DNA from: JAPOXR01 sp963662395
GTDB lineage: Bacteria > Pseudomonadota > Alphaproteobacteria > Rhodobacterales > Rhodobacteraceae
Length of the DNA stretch: 64,000 nucleotides
Reading direction: 5' to 3'
Assembly: GCA_963662395.1 (NCBI GenBank)
Contig: OY759511.1
Span: 1,736,001 to 1,800,000, forward strand
Positions 42,891 through 52,341 of this stretch are shown piece by piece. Every line of letters starts with the position of its first letter. Position 1 is the stretch's first letter. Both the position numbers and the translations under genes were made by a program. The notes beneath the pieces were generated by a model that searched no databases, was not told where the DNA came from, and worked only from the letters and a program-made list of their open reading frames with translations.

Positions 42891-44141
42891 ATGTACCATC
42901 TTTCACCTCATGACATCAGTGAAAGTGTCTGTTCTGCCGGACGGCTGTTCGGATCGATGGCCAGAGCTTTCTGGTCACATCCGGCCTTCGCAGCCACCCC
43001 GCTTGCCGTGCCGGAATTCCTTGCTGCCTGCGGCGAAATCACCGAACGATCCTTCTCCCGGATGTCGTCACGGCCCGGCTGGCGCATCACCTCGGCGCAA
43101 TCGGACGGAACGGAATATCCCGTGGACCGGGAGGTGCTGATCGAGAAACCGTTCTGTGACCTGATCGGCTTCAGTGTCGGAGGCCGGGCGCCTGCAGGAC
43201 ACCGGTTGCTGCTGATCGCGCCGATGTCGGGACATTATGCAACCCTGTTGCGGAACACGGTCGACAGCCTGCTTCCGGATTGCGAGGTATTCCTGACCGA
43301 ATGGCGGAACGCCCGCGATGTGCCGGTCCGGGATGGCGCCTTCGATATCGAGGATTTTACCCGCTACCTCATCGAGTTCATCGAGTTTCTCGGCCCCGAC
43401 ATCCACGTGGTCGCAATCTGCCAGCCGTCACCGCTGGCCCTGGCCGCCACGGCCGAGATCGCCAGCCGCAATCCCGGATCGCAGCCTCGTTCCCTGGTGC
43501 TGATGGGCGGTCCGGTCGTTCCGGGGGCAGCGCCGACCGCGGTCACGGAATTTGCCGACCTTCTGACTGCCGACCAACTTGAATGCATGGCCATACAGCG
43601 GGTCGGCAGCCGTCACCCGGCGCGGGGCCGCAGGGTGTATCCGGGACTCCTGCAACTTGCCTTGTTCATGATGATGAAGCCGGAACAGCATTTGCTGTCC
43701 TTCGCCGGACAGGTGACCCGCATTGCCGGCGGACATGCCGCCGAGGATGACCGACACAACCGGTTCTACGACGAATACCAGGCGGTCATGGATCTGCCGG
43801 CCGAATTCTACCTGTCGACGGTGGAACGACTGTTCAGGAACAGCGAAATCGCCCGCAACTCCTTCACACTGCAAGGGCGGCCGGTCGATATCACCGCAAT
43901 TTCCTCGACCGCGGTCATGACCATCGAAGGCGGAAGGGATGACATCTCGGCGCTCGGTCAGAGTTCGGCAATCCTTCCGATGCTGACCGGCCTTCCCGAT
44001 CACATGAAGGTCTCGCATGTCGAGCCGGATGCCGGTCATTACGGCATCTTTTCCGGTCGATCGTGGAGGACCGGCATTCGCCCGAAACTGCTCGATTTCG
44101 TCGATGGTGTCGCTCCGCCCCCGGGCCCTTCCCTGCATTGA
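42891..44141 (+). CDS. phaZ: Intracellular polyhydroxyalkanoate depolymerase
   Basis: A 416-residue hydrolase that breaks down stored PHA granules. Family features: FWSHPAFAATPLAVPEFLAA, LLLIAPMSGHYATLLRNTVD, VFLTEWRNARDVP, and a lipase-like box in which the nucleophile is Cys (VVAICQPSPLALAA). DAGHYGIFSGRSW holds the catalytic His near the C terminus. I chose the ATG at 42891. It is divergent from the synthase gene, the usual order in Rhodobacterales, allowing coordinated control of storage and breakdown. Confidence 0.92.
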   Translation: MYHLSPHDISESVCSAGRLFGSMARAFWSHPAFAATPLAVPEFLAACGEITERSFSRMSSRPGWRITSAQSDGTEYPVDREVLIEKPFCDLIGFSVGGRAPAGHRLLLIAPMSGHYATLLRNTVDSLLPDCEVFLTEWRNARDVPVRDGAFDIEDFTRYLIEFIEFLGPDIHVVAICQPSPLALAATAEIASRNPGSQPRSLVLMGGPVVPGAAPTAVTEFADLLTADQLECMAIQRVGSRHPARGRRVYPGLLQLALFMMMKPEQHLLSFAGQVTRIAGGHAAEDDRHNRFYDEYQAVMDLPAEFYLSTVERLFRNSEIARNSFTLQGRPVDITAISSTAVMTIEGGRDDISALGQSSAILPMLTGLPDHMKVSHVEPDAGHYGIFSGRSWRTGIRPKLLDFVDGVAPPPGPSLH

Positions 44142-44267
44142 GACCGGGGTTTTCGCAATTCGTGACCACTCATGATATCCTTGTTGACCGGCAGCGGGTG
44201 AGCCTGCAGGCAGGGCAGCCGGCAGGGTGCATCTCCCGCCAATGAAACCTGTTCTGGGGTTGGACTC

Positions 44268-46049
44268 ATGATAGCGGACCTGGCCGCGACCTATGGGCAG
44301 CAAATTCTGGTATTGGCGGTGATTGCCGCCATGTTTGCGATGTTCATCCGCGAGACCTACCCGGCCGAGGTTGTTGCCATCGCCGGCGCCGCCACACTGA
44401 TTGCATGCGGAACCATTTCCTATGAAAGGGCGTTGCTGGTGTTTTCGAGCCCGGCGCCATGGACGATTGCGGCGATGTTCGTGTTGTCTGGCGCCCTGTT
44501 CAGGACCGGCGCCCTGTCTGCCTTCTCGTCCTGGATTGTCAGCCGCGGCGAATCCAACCGGATCGTGGCCCTGGGCGGGATGGGATTGTTCGTCATCTTC
44601 GCCTCGGCCTTCGTGAACAACACCCCGGTGGTGGTCGCCCTGATACCGGTGGTCATCGAACTGAGCCGGCGATCCGGCATTGCCTCCTCCCGGCTGCTCA
44701 TCCCCCTTTCCTACATGTCGATCTTCGGCGGCACCTGCACATTGATCGGCACCTCGACCAACCTGATCGTGGACGGCGTTGCCCGGGAGGCGGGGCTCGA
44801 GCCCTTCACGCTTTTCGAAATCACCCGGCTCGGCGCGGTCCTGGCCCTGTTTGGCGTGGTCTACCTTGTCGTGGTCGGCCGTTTCCTGCTCCCGACCCGG
44901 GAGACCATCGGCGAGTTGCTCAGGGACCGCAGCATGATGAAGTTCTTCACCGAGGTGGTCATTCCTCATGGAAGCGCGCTGGTCGGACAGAAACCGGGCG
45001 AGGTGGATCTGTTCTCGAACCAGGATGTCCGGGTTGTCGACATCATCCGCGCCAACGAGCGGATGGGACGGGGCAACACCGATCTTCCACTGATGGAAGG
45101 CGACCGGGTGGTTCTCAGGACTGCCGCCACCGAACTCTTCGGCTTGCAGGAGAACCGCGAGGTGATGCTGGCCGACAAGGTGTCGTCCCGACAATCGCTG
45201 ACTGTCGAGGTTCTGATCTCACCGCGTAGCCGACTGGTCAACAAATCCGCCACTTCGCTGGACCTTTCCGACAAGTACGGCGTCTACCTGCTGGCCGTTC
45301 ACAGGCCCAAGGGCAAGGCCGAGATCGGTCAGTTGGACAATATCGAATTCAGGGTCGGCGACACGCTGTTGATCGAAGGCGTGCCGGCCGACATTCGCCG
45401 ATTTGCCCAGGACCAGGACGTATCGGAGATTGCCGAGCCGGAAGCCAGGCCCTACCGGAGGCGAAGGGCACCGATCGCCGTGTTGTCCCTCCTGGTGCTG
45501 GTTGTTCTTGCTGCCTTTGACGTGGCGCCGATCCTGGTGCTGGGGGTGATCGGGGTCGCCATCGTCCTCCTGACCCGCTGCATCGACGCCGAGGAGGCGA
45601 TTTCCTCGATCGACGGCAGGCTCTTGGCGCTCATCTTTTCGATGCTGACGGTTGGCGCGGCCATGAATGAAACCGGGGCCGCGGCACTGATCGCCAATTC
45701 CATCGCCCCGCAACTGCTGGGACTCCATCCGTTCTTCATCGTCTGGTCGGTCTTCCTGCTGACATCGCTGCTGACCGAACTGATCTCGAACAACGCGGTT
45801 GCCGTGGTCATGACGCCGATTGCCATCGGTGTTGCCGCGGCGCTGGGTGTTGACCCGCGGCCCATGGTGGTCACTGTCATGATCGGGGCCTCGGCCAGTT
45901 TTGCAACACCAATCGGTTACCAGACCAACACCATGGTCTACGGACCCGGTGGCTATAATTTCCTGGACTTTCTGCGTATCGGGTTGCCGTTGAACATCTC
46001 ATTCGGCTTGGTAACGAGCCTCCTGATCCCCGTATTCTGGCCCTTGTAG
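44268..46049 (+). CDS. SLC13-type (DASS) permease with two TrkA-C domains
   Basis: A 593-residue inner-membrane transporter. The first membrane block spans about residues 10-205 with the motif FVNNTPVVVALIPVV (about residue 118) and GGTCTLIGTSTNLIVDG. Two cytoplasmic RCK_C/TrkA_C domains follow (about 215-295 and 305-385). The second block (about 400-590) has SNNAVAVVMTPIAIG and GASASFATPIGYQTN, the two half-site motifs of sodium/dicarboxylate-sulfate carriers. Substrates in this family include sulfate, succinate, citrate and taurine; I cannot tell which. It lies ahead of cmk on the same strand with no clear link. Confidence 0.88.
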   Translation: MIADLAATYGQQILVLAVIAAMFAMFIRETYPAEVVAIAGAATLIACGTISYERALLVFSSPAPWTIAAMFVLSGALFRTGALSAFSSWIVSRGESNRIVALGGMGLFVIFASAFVNNTPVVVALIPVVIELSRRSGIASSRLLIPLSYMSIFGGTCTLIGTSTNLIVDGVAREAGLEPFTLFEITRLGAVLALFGVVYLVVVGRFLLPTRETIGELLRDRSMMKFFTEVVIPHGSALVGQKPGEVDLFSNQDVRVVDIIRANERMGRGNTDLPLMEGDRVVLRTAATELFGLQENREVMLADKVSSRQSLTVEVLISPRSRLVNKSATSLDLSDKYGVYLLAVHRPKGKAEIGQLDNIEFRVGDTLLIEGVPADIRRFAQDQDVSEIAEPEARPYRRRRAPIAVLSLLVLVVLAAFDVAPILVLGVIGVAIVLLTRCIDAEEAISSIDGRLLALIFSMLTVGAAMNETGAAALIANSIAPQLLGLHPFFIVWSVFLLTSLLTELISNNAVAVVMTPIAIGVAAALGVDPRPMVVTVMIGASASFATPIGYQTNTMVYGPGGYNFLDFLRIGLPLNISFGLVTSLLIPVFWPL

Positions 46050-46148
46050 ACATGAAACATCTCCCGCACGGCATTCGGCCCTTCACGGTCATTTCCAGCC
46101 TGCAAGACATTTCCGTCCGGCCCCGTGCCGACCCCTCCGGCTGAGATC

Positions 46149-46787
46149 ATGCGCAGCTTCACCGTGGCAATCGATGGCCCGGCGGCAGCCGGCAAGGGAA
46201 CAATCGGCCGTGCCCTGGCCCGGAGGTTCGGCCTTGAGCACATGGATACCGGCCTCCTGTATCGCGCGGTGAGCGCCATCCTGCGCGAGGAAGGCTGGAC
46301 CGGAGACACCGAGCATGCGAGGCGGGTTGCCGGCCGGTTGGGTGCTGCCGACCTTGCTCGCCCGGGGTTGCGTTGCCGGCAGAATTCGATGGACTCGTCG
46401 ATCGTGGCGGCAATTCCCGGTGTGCGAGCCGAGCTTCTCGGGCTCCAGCGTCGTTTTGCCAGACGTGAAGGCGGGGCCGTGCTCGACGGGCGGGACATTG
46501 CCACCGTGGTGGTCCCGGACGCAGAGGTGAAACTGTTCGTGACCGCCACCGTCGAGGAGCGGGCCGGGAGGCGGCAGCGCGAACTGGCTGCCAGTGGCAC
46601 CGGGGTTTCCCTGGAGGAGGTCCTGCATGACCTGAATGTCCGGGATGACCGCGACCGAAAGCGGGGATTGGCCGGCCTGAAACTGGCTGACGATGCCTTG
46701 TTGCTTGACACTTCAAAGTTGAGTATTGAACAGGCGGTCGATAAAGCGGCAGCAGCCGTGGAACAGAGATTCGATGCGGTTCGGTAA
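46149..46787 (+). CDS. cmk: Cytidylate kinase
   Basis: A 212-residue kinase making CDP/dCDP from CMP/dCMP with ATP. P-loop IDGPAAAGKGTIGRALAR (about residues 7-24), MDTGLLYRAV (CMP site), DGRDIATVVVPDAEVKLFVT (about residues 115-134) and RDDRDRKR (lid). Where relatives read roughly VSAIPAVR this one has SIVAAIPGVRAEL, still in family. The ATG at 46149 is chosen over 46125. It stands upstream of rpsA, the standard order. Confidence 0.93.
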   Translation: MRSFTVAIDGPAAAGKGTIGRALARRFGLEHMDTGLLYRAVSAILREEGWTGDTEHARRVAGRLGAADLARPGLRCRQNSMDSSIVAAIPGVRAELLGLQRRFARREGGAVLDGRDIATVVVPDAEVKLFVTATVEERAGRRQRELAASGTGVSLEEVLHDLNVRDDRDRKRGLAGLKLADDALLLDTSKLSIEQAVDKAAAAVEQRFDAVR

Positions 46788-46887
46788 TCCGTGCCGTTTG
46801 TTTTTTTCTTGTACCTGGGTGAAATTCGGATAGGGCTTGCGGTCGTGTTGCACATGGCCGCGTCAATGAAAGGGAGCGCGCGGTTCG

Positions 46888-48576
46888 TTGTCTGCACATG
46901 CACTTAAGGAAGAATTCGAGGCATTGCTTGAAGAGAGCTTCAACGCTGGAACACCGGCCGAGGGGAGCGTCGTAAAAGGCAAGGTCATCGGAATCGAGGC
47001 TGGCCACGCAGTGGTTGACATCGGCTACAAGATGGAAGGCCGCGTTGATCTGAAAGAGTTTTCCGGACCCGGCAACACGGAAGAGATCGTGGTCGGTGAC
47101 GAGGTCGATGTCTATCTCGACCGGGTGGAGGACGCCCATAGCGAGGCGGTGATCTCCCGCGACAAGGCACGCCGCGAGGAAGCCTGGGACCGGCTCGAGA
47201 CCGCGTATGCCAACGAGGACAAGGTCGAAGGCGCGATCTTCAACCGGGTCAAGGGCGGGTTTACCGTCGATCTGGGCGGGGCGGTCGCCTTCCTGCCGGG
47301 ATCGCAGGTCGATGTTCGTCCGGTCCGCGATGCAACTGCACTGATGGGGCTGAAGCAGCCCTTCCAGATCCTGAAGCTGAACCGCAGATTCAACAATATC
47401 GTGGTGTCCCGCCGGGTCATCCTCGAGGAAAACCGGGCCGAACAGCGGGCCGAGGTCATCAACCGGCTGACCGAAGGGGATGTTGTCGAGGGCATCATCA
47501 AGAATGTCACGGATTACGGGGCGTTCGTCGATCTCGGTGGTGTTGACGGGCTTCTCCATGTCACCGACATGGCCTGGCGGCGGGTGAACCATCCGACCGA
47601 GATCGTCACGATCGGCGAGACCATCAAGGTCAAGATCATCAGGATCAAGCACGAGACCCAGCGAATTTCACTGGGAATCAAGCAATTGCAGGAAGATCCT
47701 TGGACCACGGTGGAAGGCAGGTTCCCCATCGGCTCCAAGCATACGGGAACGGTGACCAACCTCACGGAATATGGCGCATTCGTCGAGCTCGACCAGGGCA
47801 TCGAGGGCCTGGTGCACAAATCCGAAATGTCCTGGACCAAGAAGAATGTCGATGCCGGCAAGATCGTGTCCACATCACAGCAGGTCGAGGTCATGGTGCT
47901 GGGGATCGATCTGTCGAAGCGTCGGGTGTCACTTGGAATCAAGCAGACCATGGAAAATCCGTGGATTCAGTTCGCTGCCAATCACCGGGTCGGGCAGCAG
48001 GTTACCGGCGAGGTCAGGACCGTGGCCGAATTCGGCATTTTTGTCGGCCTCGAAAACGACATAGACGGCATGATCCACCTGTCCGAGCTGACCTGGGACC
48101 GATCGGGCGAGGAAGCCCTGAAGAGCTACCGCAAGGGCGATGTCGTCAGCGCGGTGGTGACCGAGATCGACGTCGACCAGGAACGGATTGCGCTGTCGGT
48201 CAGGGATCTGACCGGAGACCCGTTTACGGTCGCAACCGCCGGCCTGAAGCGCGGTGCGGTCGTTACCGTCCAGGTTTCAGCCATCGAGAACAATGGCGTC
48301 GAGGTTACCTACAATGGAGTCAAGTCCTTCATTCGAAGGGCGGATCTGAGCAGCGACCGGTCCGAACAGCGGCCGGACCGTTTCAATGTCGGCGACAGCG
48401 TTGACGTCAAGGTCACCTCGATTGACAGCAAGACCAGGCGGCTCGGCGTTTCGGTCAAGTCGAGGGAAATTTCGGAGGCCAAGGAGGCCGTCGAACAATT
48501 CGGGTCGTCGGATGCCGGTGCCTCGCTCGGCGACATTCTTGGTGCTGCACTGAGAAAGAAGGACGAGGAATCCTGA
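46888..48576 (+). CDS. rpsA: 30S ribosomal protein S1
   Basis: A 562-residue S1 with six S1 RNA-binding domains at about residues 30-100, 115-180, 200-270, 285-355, 372-442 and 458-525. Typical strings are GAFVDLGGVDGLLHVTDMAW, TEYGAFVELDQGIEGLVHKS and FGIFVGLENDIDGMIHLSEL. S1 brings mRNA to the small subunit. The start is TTG at 46888 (LSAHALKEEFEALLEE), with GGGAG 16-20 bases upstream; no ATG lies close enough. Non-ATG starts can hold S1 at the right level, and S1 is known to control its own translation in other bacteria. Confidence 0.95.
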   Translation: MSAHALKEEFEALLEESFNAGTPAEGSVVKGKVIGIEAGHAVVDIGYKMEGRVDLKEFSGPGNTEEIVVGDEVDVYLDRVEDAHSEAVISRDKARREEAWDRLETAYANEDKVEGAIFNRVKGGFTVDLGGAVAFLPGSQVDVRPVRDATALMGLKQPFQILKLNRRFNNIVVSRRVILEENRAEQRAEVINRLTEGDVVEGIIKNVTDYGAFVDLGGVDGLLHVTDMAWRRVNHPTEIVTIGETIKVKIIRIKHETQRISLGIKQLQEDPWTTVEGRFPIGSKHTGTVTNLTEYGAFVELDQGIEGLVHKSEMSWTKKNVDAGKIVSTSQQVEVMVLGIDLSKRRVSLGIKQTMENPWIQFAANHRVGQQVTGEVRTVAEFGIFVGLENDIDGMIHLSELTWDRSGEEALKSYRKGDVVSAVVTEIDVDQERIALSVRDLTGDPFTVATAGLKRGAVVTVQVSAIENNGVEVTYNGVKSFIRRADLSSDRSEQRPDRFNVGDSVDVKVTSIDSKTRRLGVSVKSREISEAKEAVEQFGSSDAGASLGDILGAALRKKDEES

Positions 48577-48581
48577 TCGCG

Positions 48582-48613
48582 GCGGTCACCGGGCATGAAA
48601 TCCCGGTGACCGC
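48582..48613 (+). terminator. Strong hairpin after rpsA
   Basis: A perfect 12-bp stem, GCGGTCACCGGG at 48582-48593 and CCCGGTGACCGC at 48602-48613, with an 8-base loop, starting six bases after the rpsA stop. It has no T-run, so it may be a terminator helped by Rho or a stabiliser of the rpsA mRNA end. Confidence 0.65.
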
Positions 48614-48945
48614 ATTCCGGGAACGGCGAAGCGGGCCGGACCGAGGCCGCGGAACTTTCCCCTGAGACGCTGACACTTTCCATCCTGTCTGTCCTGAACC
48701 AACCACATGTACCGACCGCAACCAGCTCAAGGAGTTCGCGATCATGGTTTCGGGCGGTGACAAGCCATTGGTCAACGGTCCGGAAACTTGTATGATCGCC
48801 CTGCGAGTCGCCGGGGTGGCGTCGGATGCGTCCGATTGCCGGGGTGTTTCCGGGTTGGCGGCCCCCCAGGTCATGGAAGGTATTGTCGTCGACATCCCGG
48901 GTTGCCGGGAGACGTGCCCGACGCCCGGCCCTGAAGGAGTGGACA
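48614..48945. other. Gene-free stretch between rpsA and ihfB
   Basis: 332 bp with no convincing gene. A 70-codon open frame (48744-48956) has no family likeness. In some relatives sppA lies between these genes; no remnant is visible. It probably carries the ihfB promoter. Confidence 0.5.
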
Positions 48946-49230
48946 ATGAATCGTAGCGAGTTGATCAAGAACATCCAGGAAATGTACCCGGATCTGCGCT
49001 ACGCCGAAGTGAGACGGATCGTGAATTCGATCTTCGAGGAAATCACCAGGACGCTGTGCGAGGGCGGTCGTGTCGAGCTGCGCGGGTTTGGCGTGTTCTC
49101 CGTTCGCGAGAGGCGGGCCAAGGAGGCCAGGAACCCGCGTACCGGCGAGGCCGTGCACGTGGAACGGAAATCCGTTCCCTTCTTCAAGCCCGGGAAGCTG
49201 ATTCGCAGGCGCCTGAATTCCCGCAACTGA
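48946..49230 (+). CDS. ihfB: Integration host factor beta subunit
   Basis: A 94-residue HU/IHF protein that bends DNA as a heterodimer with IhfA. MNRSELIKNIQEMYPDLRYA, GGRVELRGFGVFSVRERRAK, ARNPRTGEAVHVERKSVPFF and KPGKLIRRRLN are all typical of the beta subunit, including the arm with the intercalating proline (ARNPRTG). The ATG at 48946 follows GAAGGAG at good distance. It starts the lapA-trpF-trpB row. Confidence 0.95.
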   Translation: MNRSELIKNIQEMYPDLRYAEVRRIVNSIFEEITRTLCEGGRVELRGFGVFSVRERRAKEARNPRTGEAVHVERKSVPFFKPGKLIRRRLNSRN

Positions 49231-49247
49231 CAACCCGGCCAGTGCTG

Positions 49248-49589
49248 ATGCAGATGATTCGGTGGGCATTCCTGGCAATTGTCGCCATTGTCCTCATGTT
49301 CCTGGCTGTTGCCAACCGGGACCCGGTGACCCTGAGGCTGGTTCCCGACGATCTTGCCGGGCTGGTCCCGGCCCCCGGGCCATATACGGTCCCGGTGTTC
49401 CTGGTCATTTTCGCCGGTATCCTGCTCGGACTGACCATCGGTTTCCTGTGGGAGTGGATGCGGGAGCGGAAGCACCGGCAGGAAGCGACGAAGCGCCGGC
49501 ACGAGGTTGCCAGGCTCGAGAATGAAGTCCATGGGCTGAGGAAGGAAAAAACGGCAGACCAGGATGAAATCCTTGCGCTGCTGGACTGA
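49248..49589 (+). CDS. LapA-domain (DUF1049) membrane protein
   Basis: A 113-residue inner-membrane protein with two helices (about residues 3-24 and 46-70), the motif VANRDPVTLRLVPDDL after the first, and a cytoplasmic coiled coil (RERKHRQEATKRRHEVARLE). This is the LapA/DUF1049 family; the E. coli member works in lipopolysaccharide assembly control. It lies 17 bp after ihfB and 12 bp before trpF, the order seen in Rhodobacterales. Confidence 0.85.
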   Translation: MQMIRWAFLAIVAIVLMFLAVANRDPVTLRLVPDDLAGLVPAPGPYTVPVFLVIFAGILLGLTIGFLWEWMRERKHRQEATKRRHEVARLENEVHGLRKEKTADQDEILALLD

Positions 49590-49601
49590 CCGGAGCTTGC
49601 G

Positions 49602-50255
49602 GTGGAGACGTTGGACAACTCGACAAGGATAAAGATCTGCGGGCTGTCGAATACCGACGATGTTGCGGCAGCTGTCGAGGCCGGCGCCGACTACGTCGGA
49701 TTTGTCGCCTTCGAGCGGTCGGCGCGGCATGTTCCGGTCTCGGAGTTCGGCCCGCTGGTCGCATCTTCCGGCCCGGCGTTGGCAGTAGCACTTGCCGTCG
49801 ACCCGTCGGACGAGTTGATCGATGCGATGCTCGAGGCTGCCCCGATCGACATGATACAGCTTCATGGTGATGAAACCGTCGAGCGGGTCTGCCAACTCCG
49901 CGAACGATCCGGTCTGCCGGTGATGAAGGCAGTCGGTCTCGGCAGCCGATCGGACCTGGCGGCGCTCGATCGCTATGCCGAAGCAGCCGACCAGTTGCTG
50001 GTCGACACCAGAGCGCCGCCCGGAAGCCCGGTGCCTGGCGGGACCGGCATTGCCTTTGACTGGACATTGATTGCCGAACGCAACTGGACCCTGCCCTGGA
50101 TGCTGGCCGGCGGGCTGGATGCCGGCAATGTTGCAACTGCCATCCGCATGACCGGCGCAACCCAGGTTGACGTGTCCTCCGGGGTCGAATCATCGCCCGG
50201 GCGCAAGGACCCGGCCAGATTTGCCGAATTCATAACAGCTGCGAGAGGCCTCTGA
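49602..50255 (+). CDS. trpF: Phosphoribosylanthranilate isomerase
   Basis: A 217-residue TIM-barrel enzyme for the third step of tryptophan synthesis (Amadori rearrangement of phosphoribosylanthranilate). IKICGLSN carries the catalytic Cys; the catalytic Asp lies in LLVDTRAPPGSPVPGGTGIA; MIQLHGDE and WMLAGGLDAGNV complete the phosphate-binding parts. It starts with GTG at 49602, 12 bases after lapA, and its stop nearly touches the trpB start, so the two are co-translated. Confidence 0.93.
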   Translation: METLDNSTRIKICGLSNTDDVAAAVEAGADYVGFVAFERSARHVPVSEFGPLVASSGPALAVALAVDPSDELIDAMLEAAPIDMIQLHGDETVERVCQLRERSGLPVMKAVGLGSRSDLAALDRYAEAADQLLVDTRAPPGSPVPGGTGIAFDWTLIAERNWTLPWMLAGGLDAGNVATAIRMTGATQVDVSSGVESSPGRKDPARFAEFITAARGL

Positions 50256-50256
50256 C

Positions 50257-51486
50257 ATGCAGACCGAATTGCCGAACACCTACAGGAGCGGGCCGGATGA
50301 GAAAGGGCTGTTTGGCAGCTTTGGCGGGCGATACGTCTCCGAAACCCTGATGCCGCTGATCCTCGAGCTGGAATCCGAATTCGAGACGGCGCGGCATGAT
50401 CCGGAGTTCTGGAACGAGATGGACCTGCTGTGGAAGCATTATGTCGGCCGGCCATCGCCACTCTATCATGCCGAACGCCTGACGGCCCATCTCGGTGGCG
50501 CACGGATCTACATGAAACGTGACGAGCTCAACCATACCGGCGCCCACAAGATCAACAATGTCCTCGGACAGATCCTGCTGGCCCGGCGCATGGGAAAGAC
50601 CCGCATCATCGCCGAGACCGGGGCCGGGCAGCACGGGGTGGCAACGGCGACCGTATGCGCCAGGTTCGGACTGGAATGCATCGTCTATATGGGTGTCCAC
50701 GATGTCGAGCGGCAGGAGCCCAACGTGTTCCGCATGCGATTGCTGGGTGCCGAGGTGATCCCGGTCACATCGGGTCGCGGCACGCTGAAGGATGCGATGA
50801 ATGATGCCCTTCGGGACTGGGTCACCAATGTGCGCGACACCTTCTACTGCATCGGCACCGTGGCCGGACCGCACCCCTATCCGGTGATGGTGCGGGAGTT
50901 TCAGTCAATCATCGGCCGGGAGACCAAACAGCAGATGCTGGAGATGGAAGGACGACTGCCCGATACGCTGGTTGCCGCCATTGGCGGTGGCTCGAACGCG
51001 ATGGGGCTGTTTCATCCCTTCCTCGATGACCGCTCGGTGCGCATCATCGGTGTCGAGGCCGGAGGGAAGGGCGTGGATGACCGGATGCAGCATTGCGCTT
51101 CGCTGACCGGTGGCCGGCCCGGGGTCCTGCATGGCAACAAGACCTACCTCCTCCAGGATGACGATGGCCAGATCCTGGAGGGATTCTCGATCTCGGCCGG
51201 GCTGGACTACCCCGGCATCGGCCCCGAGCATTCCTGGCTGCACGAGACCGGGCGCGCCGAATATGTCGCGGTGACCGACAGGCAAGCCCTTGATGCGTTT
51301 CAGCTCTGCTGTTCCCGGGAAGGGATCATCCCGGCGCTGGAGCCGTGCCACGCCCTGGCCCATGTTGCCAGGATCGCCGGCGACCTGCCCGAGGACCATA
51401 TCATCTGCATGAACATGTGCGGGCGCGGCGACAAGGACATCTTCACCGTTGCCCGCGCCCTTGGCATGGATATCAGCACCGAATAG
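50257..51486 (+). CDS. trpB: Tryptophan synthase beta chain
   Basis: A 409-residue PLP enzyme joining indole and serine. The PLP lysine lies in DELNHTGAHKINNVLGQ; AETGAGQHGVATATVCARFG holds the catalytic Glu; AAIGGGSNAMGLF binds the cofactor phosphate; MNMCGRGDKD closes the site. The N-terminal GLFGSFGGRYVSETLMP is typical. trpA is not next to it: the following gene is an opposite-strand enoyl-CoA hydratase, so the row ends here or trpA lies elsewhere. Confidence 0.96.
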   Translation: MQTELPNTYRSGPDEKGLFGSFGGRYVSETLMPLILELESEFETARHDPEFWNEMDLLWKHYVGRPSPLYHAERLTAHLGGARIYMKRDELNHTGAHKINNVLGQILLARRMGKTRIIAETGAGQHGVATATVCARFGLECIVYMGVHDVERQEPNVFRMRLLGAEVIPVTSGRGTLKDAMNDALRDWVTNVRDTFYCIGTVAGPHPYPVMVREFQSIIGRETKQQMLEMEGRLPDTLVAAIGGGSNAMGLFHPFLDDRSVRIIGVEAGGKGVDDRMQHCASLTGGRPGVLHGNKTYLLQDDDGQILEGFSISAGLDYPGIGPEHSWLHETGRAEYVAVTDRQALDAFQLCCSREGIIPALEPCHALAHVARIAGDLPEDHIICMNMCGRGDKDIFTVARALGMDISTE

Positions 51487-51555
51487 GGGGCAGCCTCACC
51501 TGCCGGTACGGACCGGGGTGGCGCCGTGCCGGTCTGGTGGTGTACGCACGCAGCG

Positions 51556-52338
51556 TTACCTTCCGGTCCAGACAGGGTCCCTTTTTTCGGCAAATGCCCG
51601 CGCGCCTTCAAGCTGGTCGTCGCTCGAATACAACCGGTCAACCGTCGCCAGCTGTCGCTTGGTAATCCTGCTGAGCGCGTCCTGGAATTTCATGGCCTCC
51701 GCCTCGCGGACGATCTCCTTGATCGCCGCGTGGACGAGCGGCGGGCCCGAGGCCAGCATCCTGGCCAGCTCCCATGCCTTGTCGGCCAGGTCTTCCGGTG
51801 CCACCACCTCCCTCAGCAACCCCATCCGGAGCGCCTCGCCGGCATCGATCCACCTGCCGGTCAGCAGGAGATCCATGGCGACATGATAGGGAATGCGCTT
51901 GGGCAGGCAGATTGATGCGGCATCGGCAACCGTGCCCGACCGGATTTCGGGAAGTGCGAAACCGGCATTGTCACTGGCCAGGATGAGATCGCAGGACAGG
52001 GCCAGTTCGAATCCGCCGCCGCAACAAATCCCGTTGACCGCGCAGATCACCGGCTTGTTCATGTTGCCAAGCTCCTGCAGCCCGCCGAAACCGCCGATCC
52101 CGTAATTCCCGTCCACCGCTTCGCCATCGGCGGCCGATTTCAGATCCCAGCCGGCGCAGAAGAACCTGCTGCCTTCCGCCCTCAGGATGGCAATGCGCAT
52201 GGCCGGGTCGTCCCGGAACTCACGGAACACCTCTCCCATCAGGCGACTGGTCGCCAGATCGATCGCGTTGGCCTTTGGCCGGTCAAGAGTCACCTCGAGT
52301 ATGGCACCCTCGGACCTGGTCCTGACAGCTTCTCCCAT
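51556..52338 (-). CDS. Enoyl-CoA hydratase/isomerase, CaiD-like
   Basis: A 260-residue crotonase-fold enzyme. EVTLDRPKANAIDLATSRLM, SRFFCAGWDLKSAADGEAVD, YGIGGFGGLQELGNMNKPVI, GGGFELALSCDLILASDNAG and FALPEIRSGTVADAASICLP resemble carnitinyl-CoA dehydratase (CaiD) more than general hydratases. It is the third gene of a leftward operon after the acyl-CoA synthetase (3-bp gap). With the dehydrogenase and synthetase it could process carnitine-, crotonobetaine- or branched acyl-CoA compounds. Confidence 0.8.
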   Translation of the reverse strand: MGEAVRTRSEGAILEVTLDRPKANAIDLATSRLMGEVFREFRDDPAMRIAILRAEGSRFFCAGWDLKSAADGEAVDGNYGIGGFGGLQELGNMNKPVICAVNGICCGGGFELALSCDLILASDNAGFALPEIRSGTVADAASICLPKRIPYHVAMDLLLTGRWIDAGEALRMGLLREVVAPEDLADKAWELARMLASGPPLVHAAIKEIVREAEAMKFQDALSRITKRQLATVDRLYSSDDQLEGARAFAEKRDPVWTGR

Positions 52339-52341
52339 GTT

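Noticed and set aside
48744..48956. A 70-codon gene between rpsA and ihfB
   Set aside because: No family likeness, poor start context, and it runs past the ihfB start in another frame.
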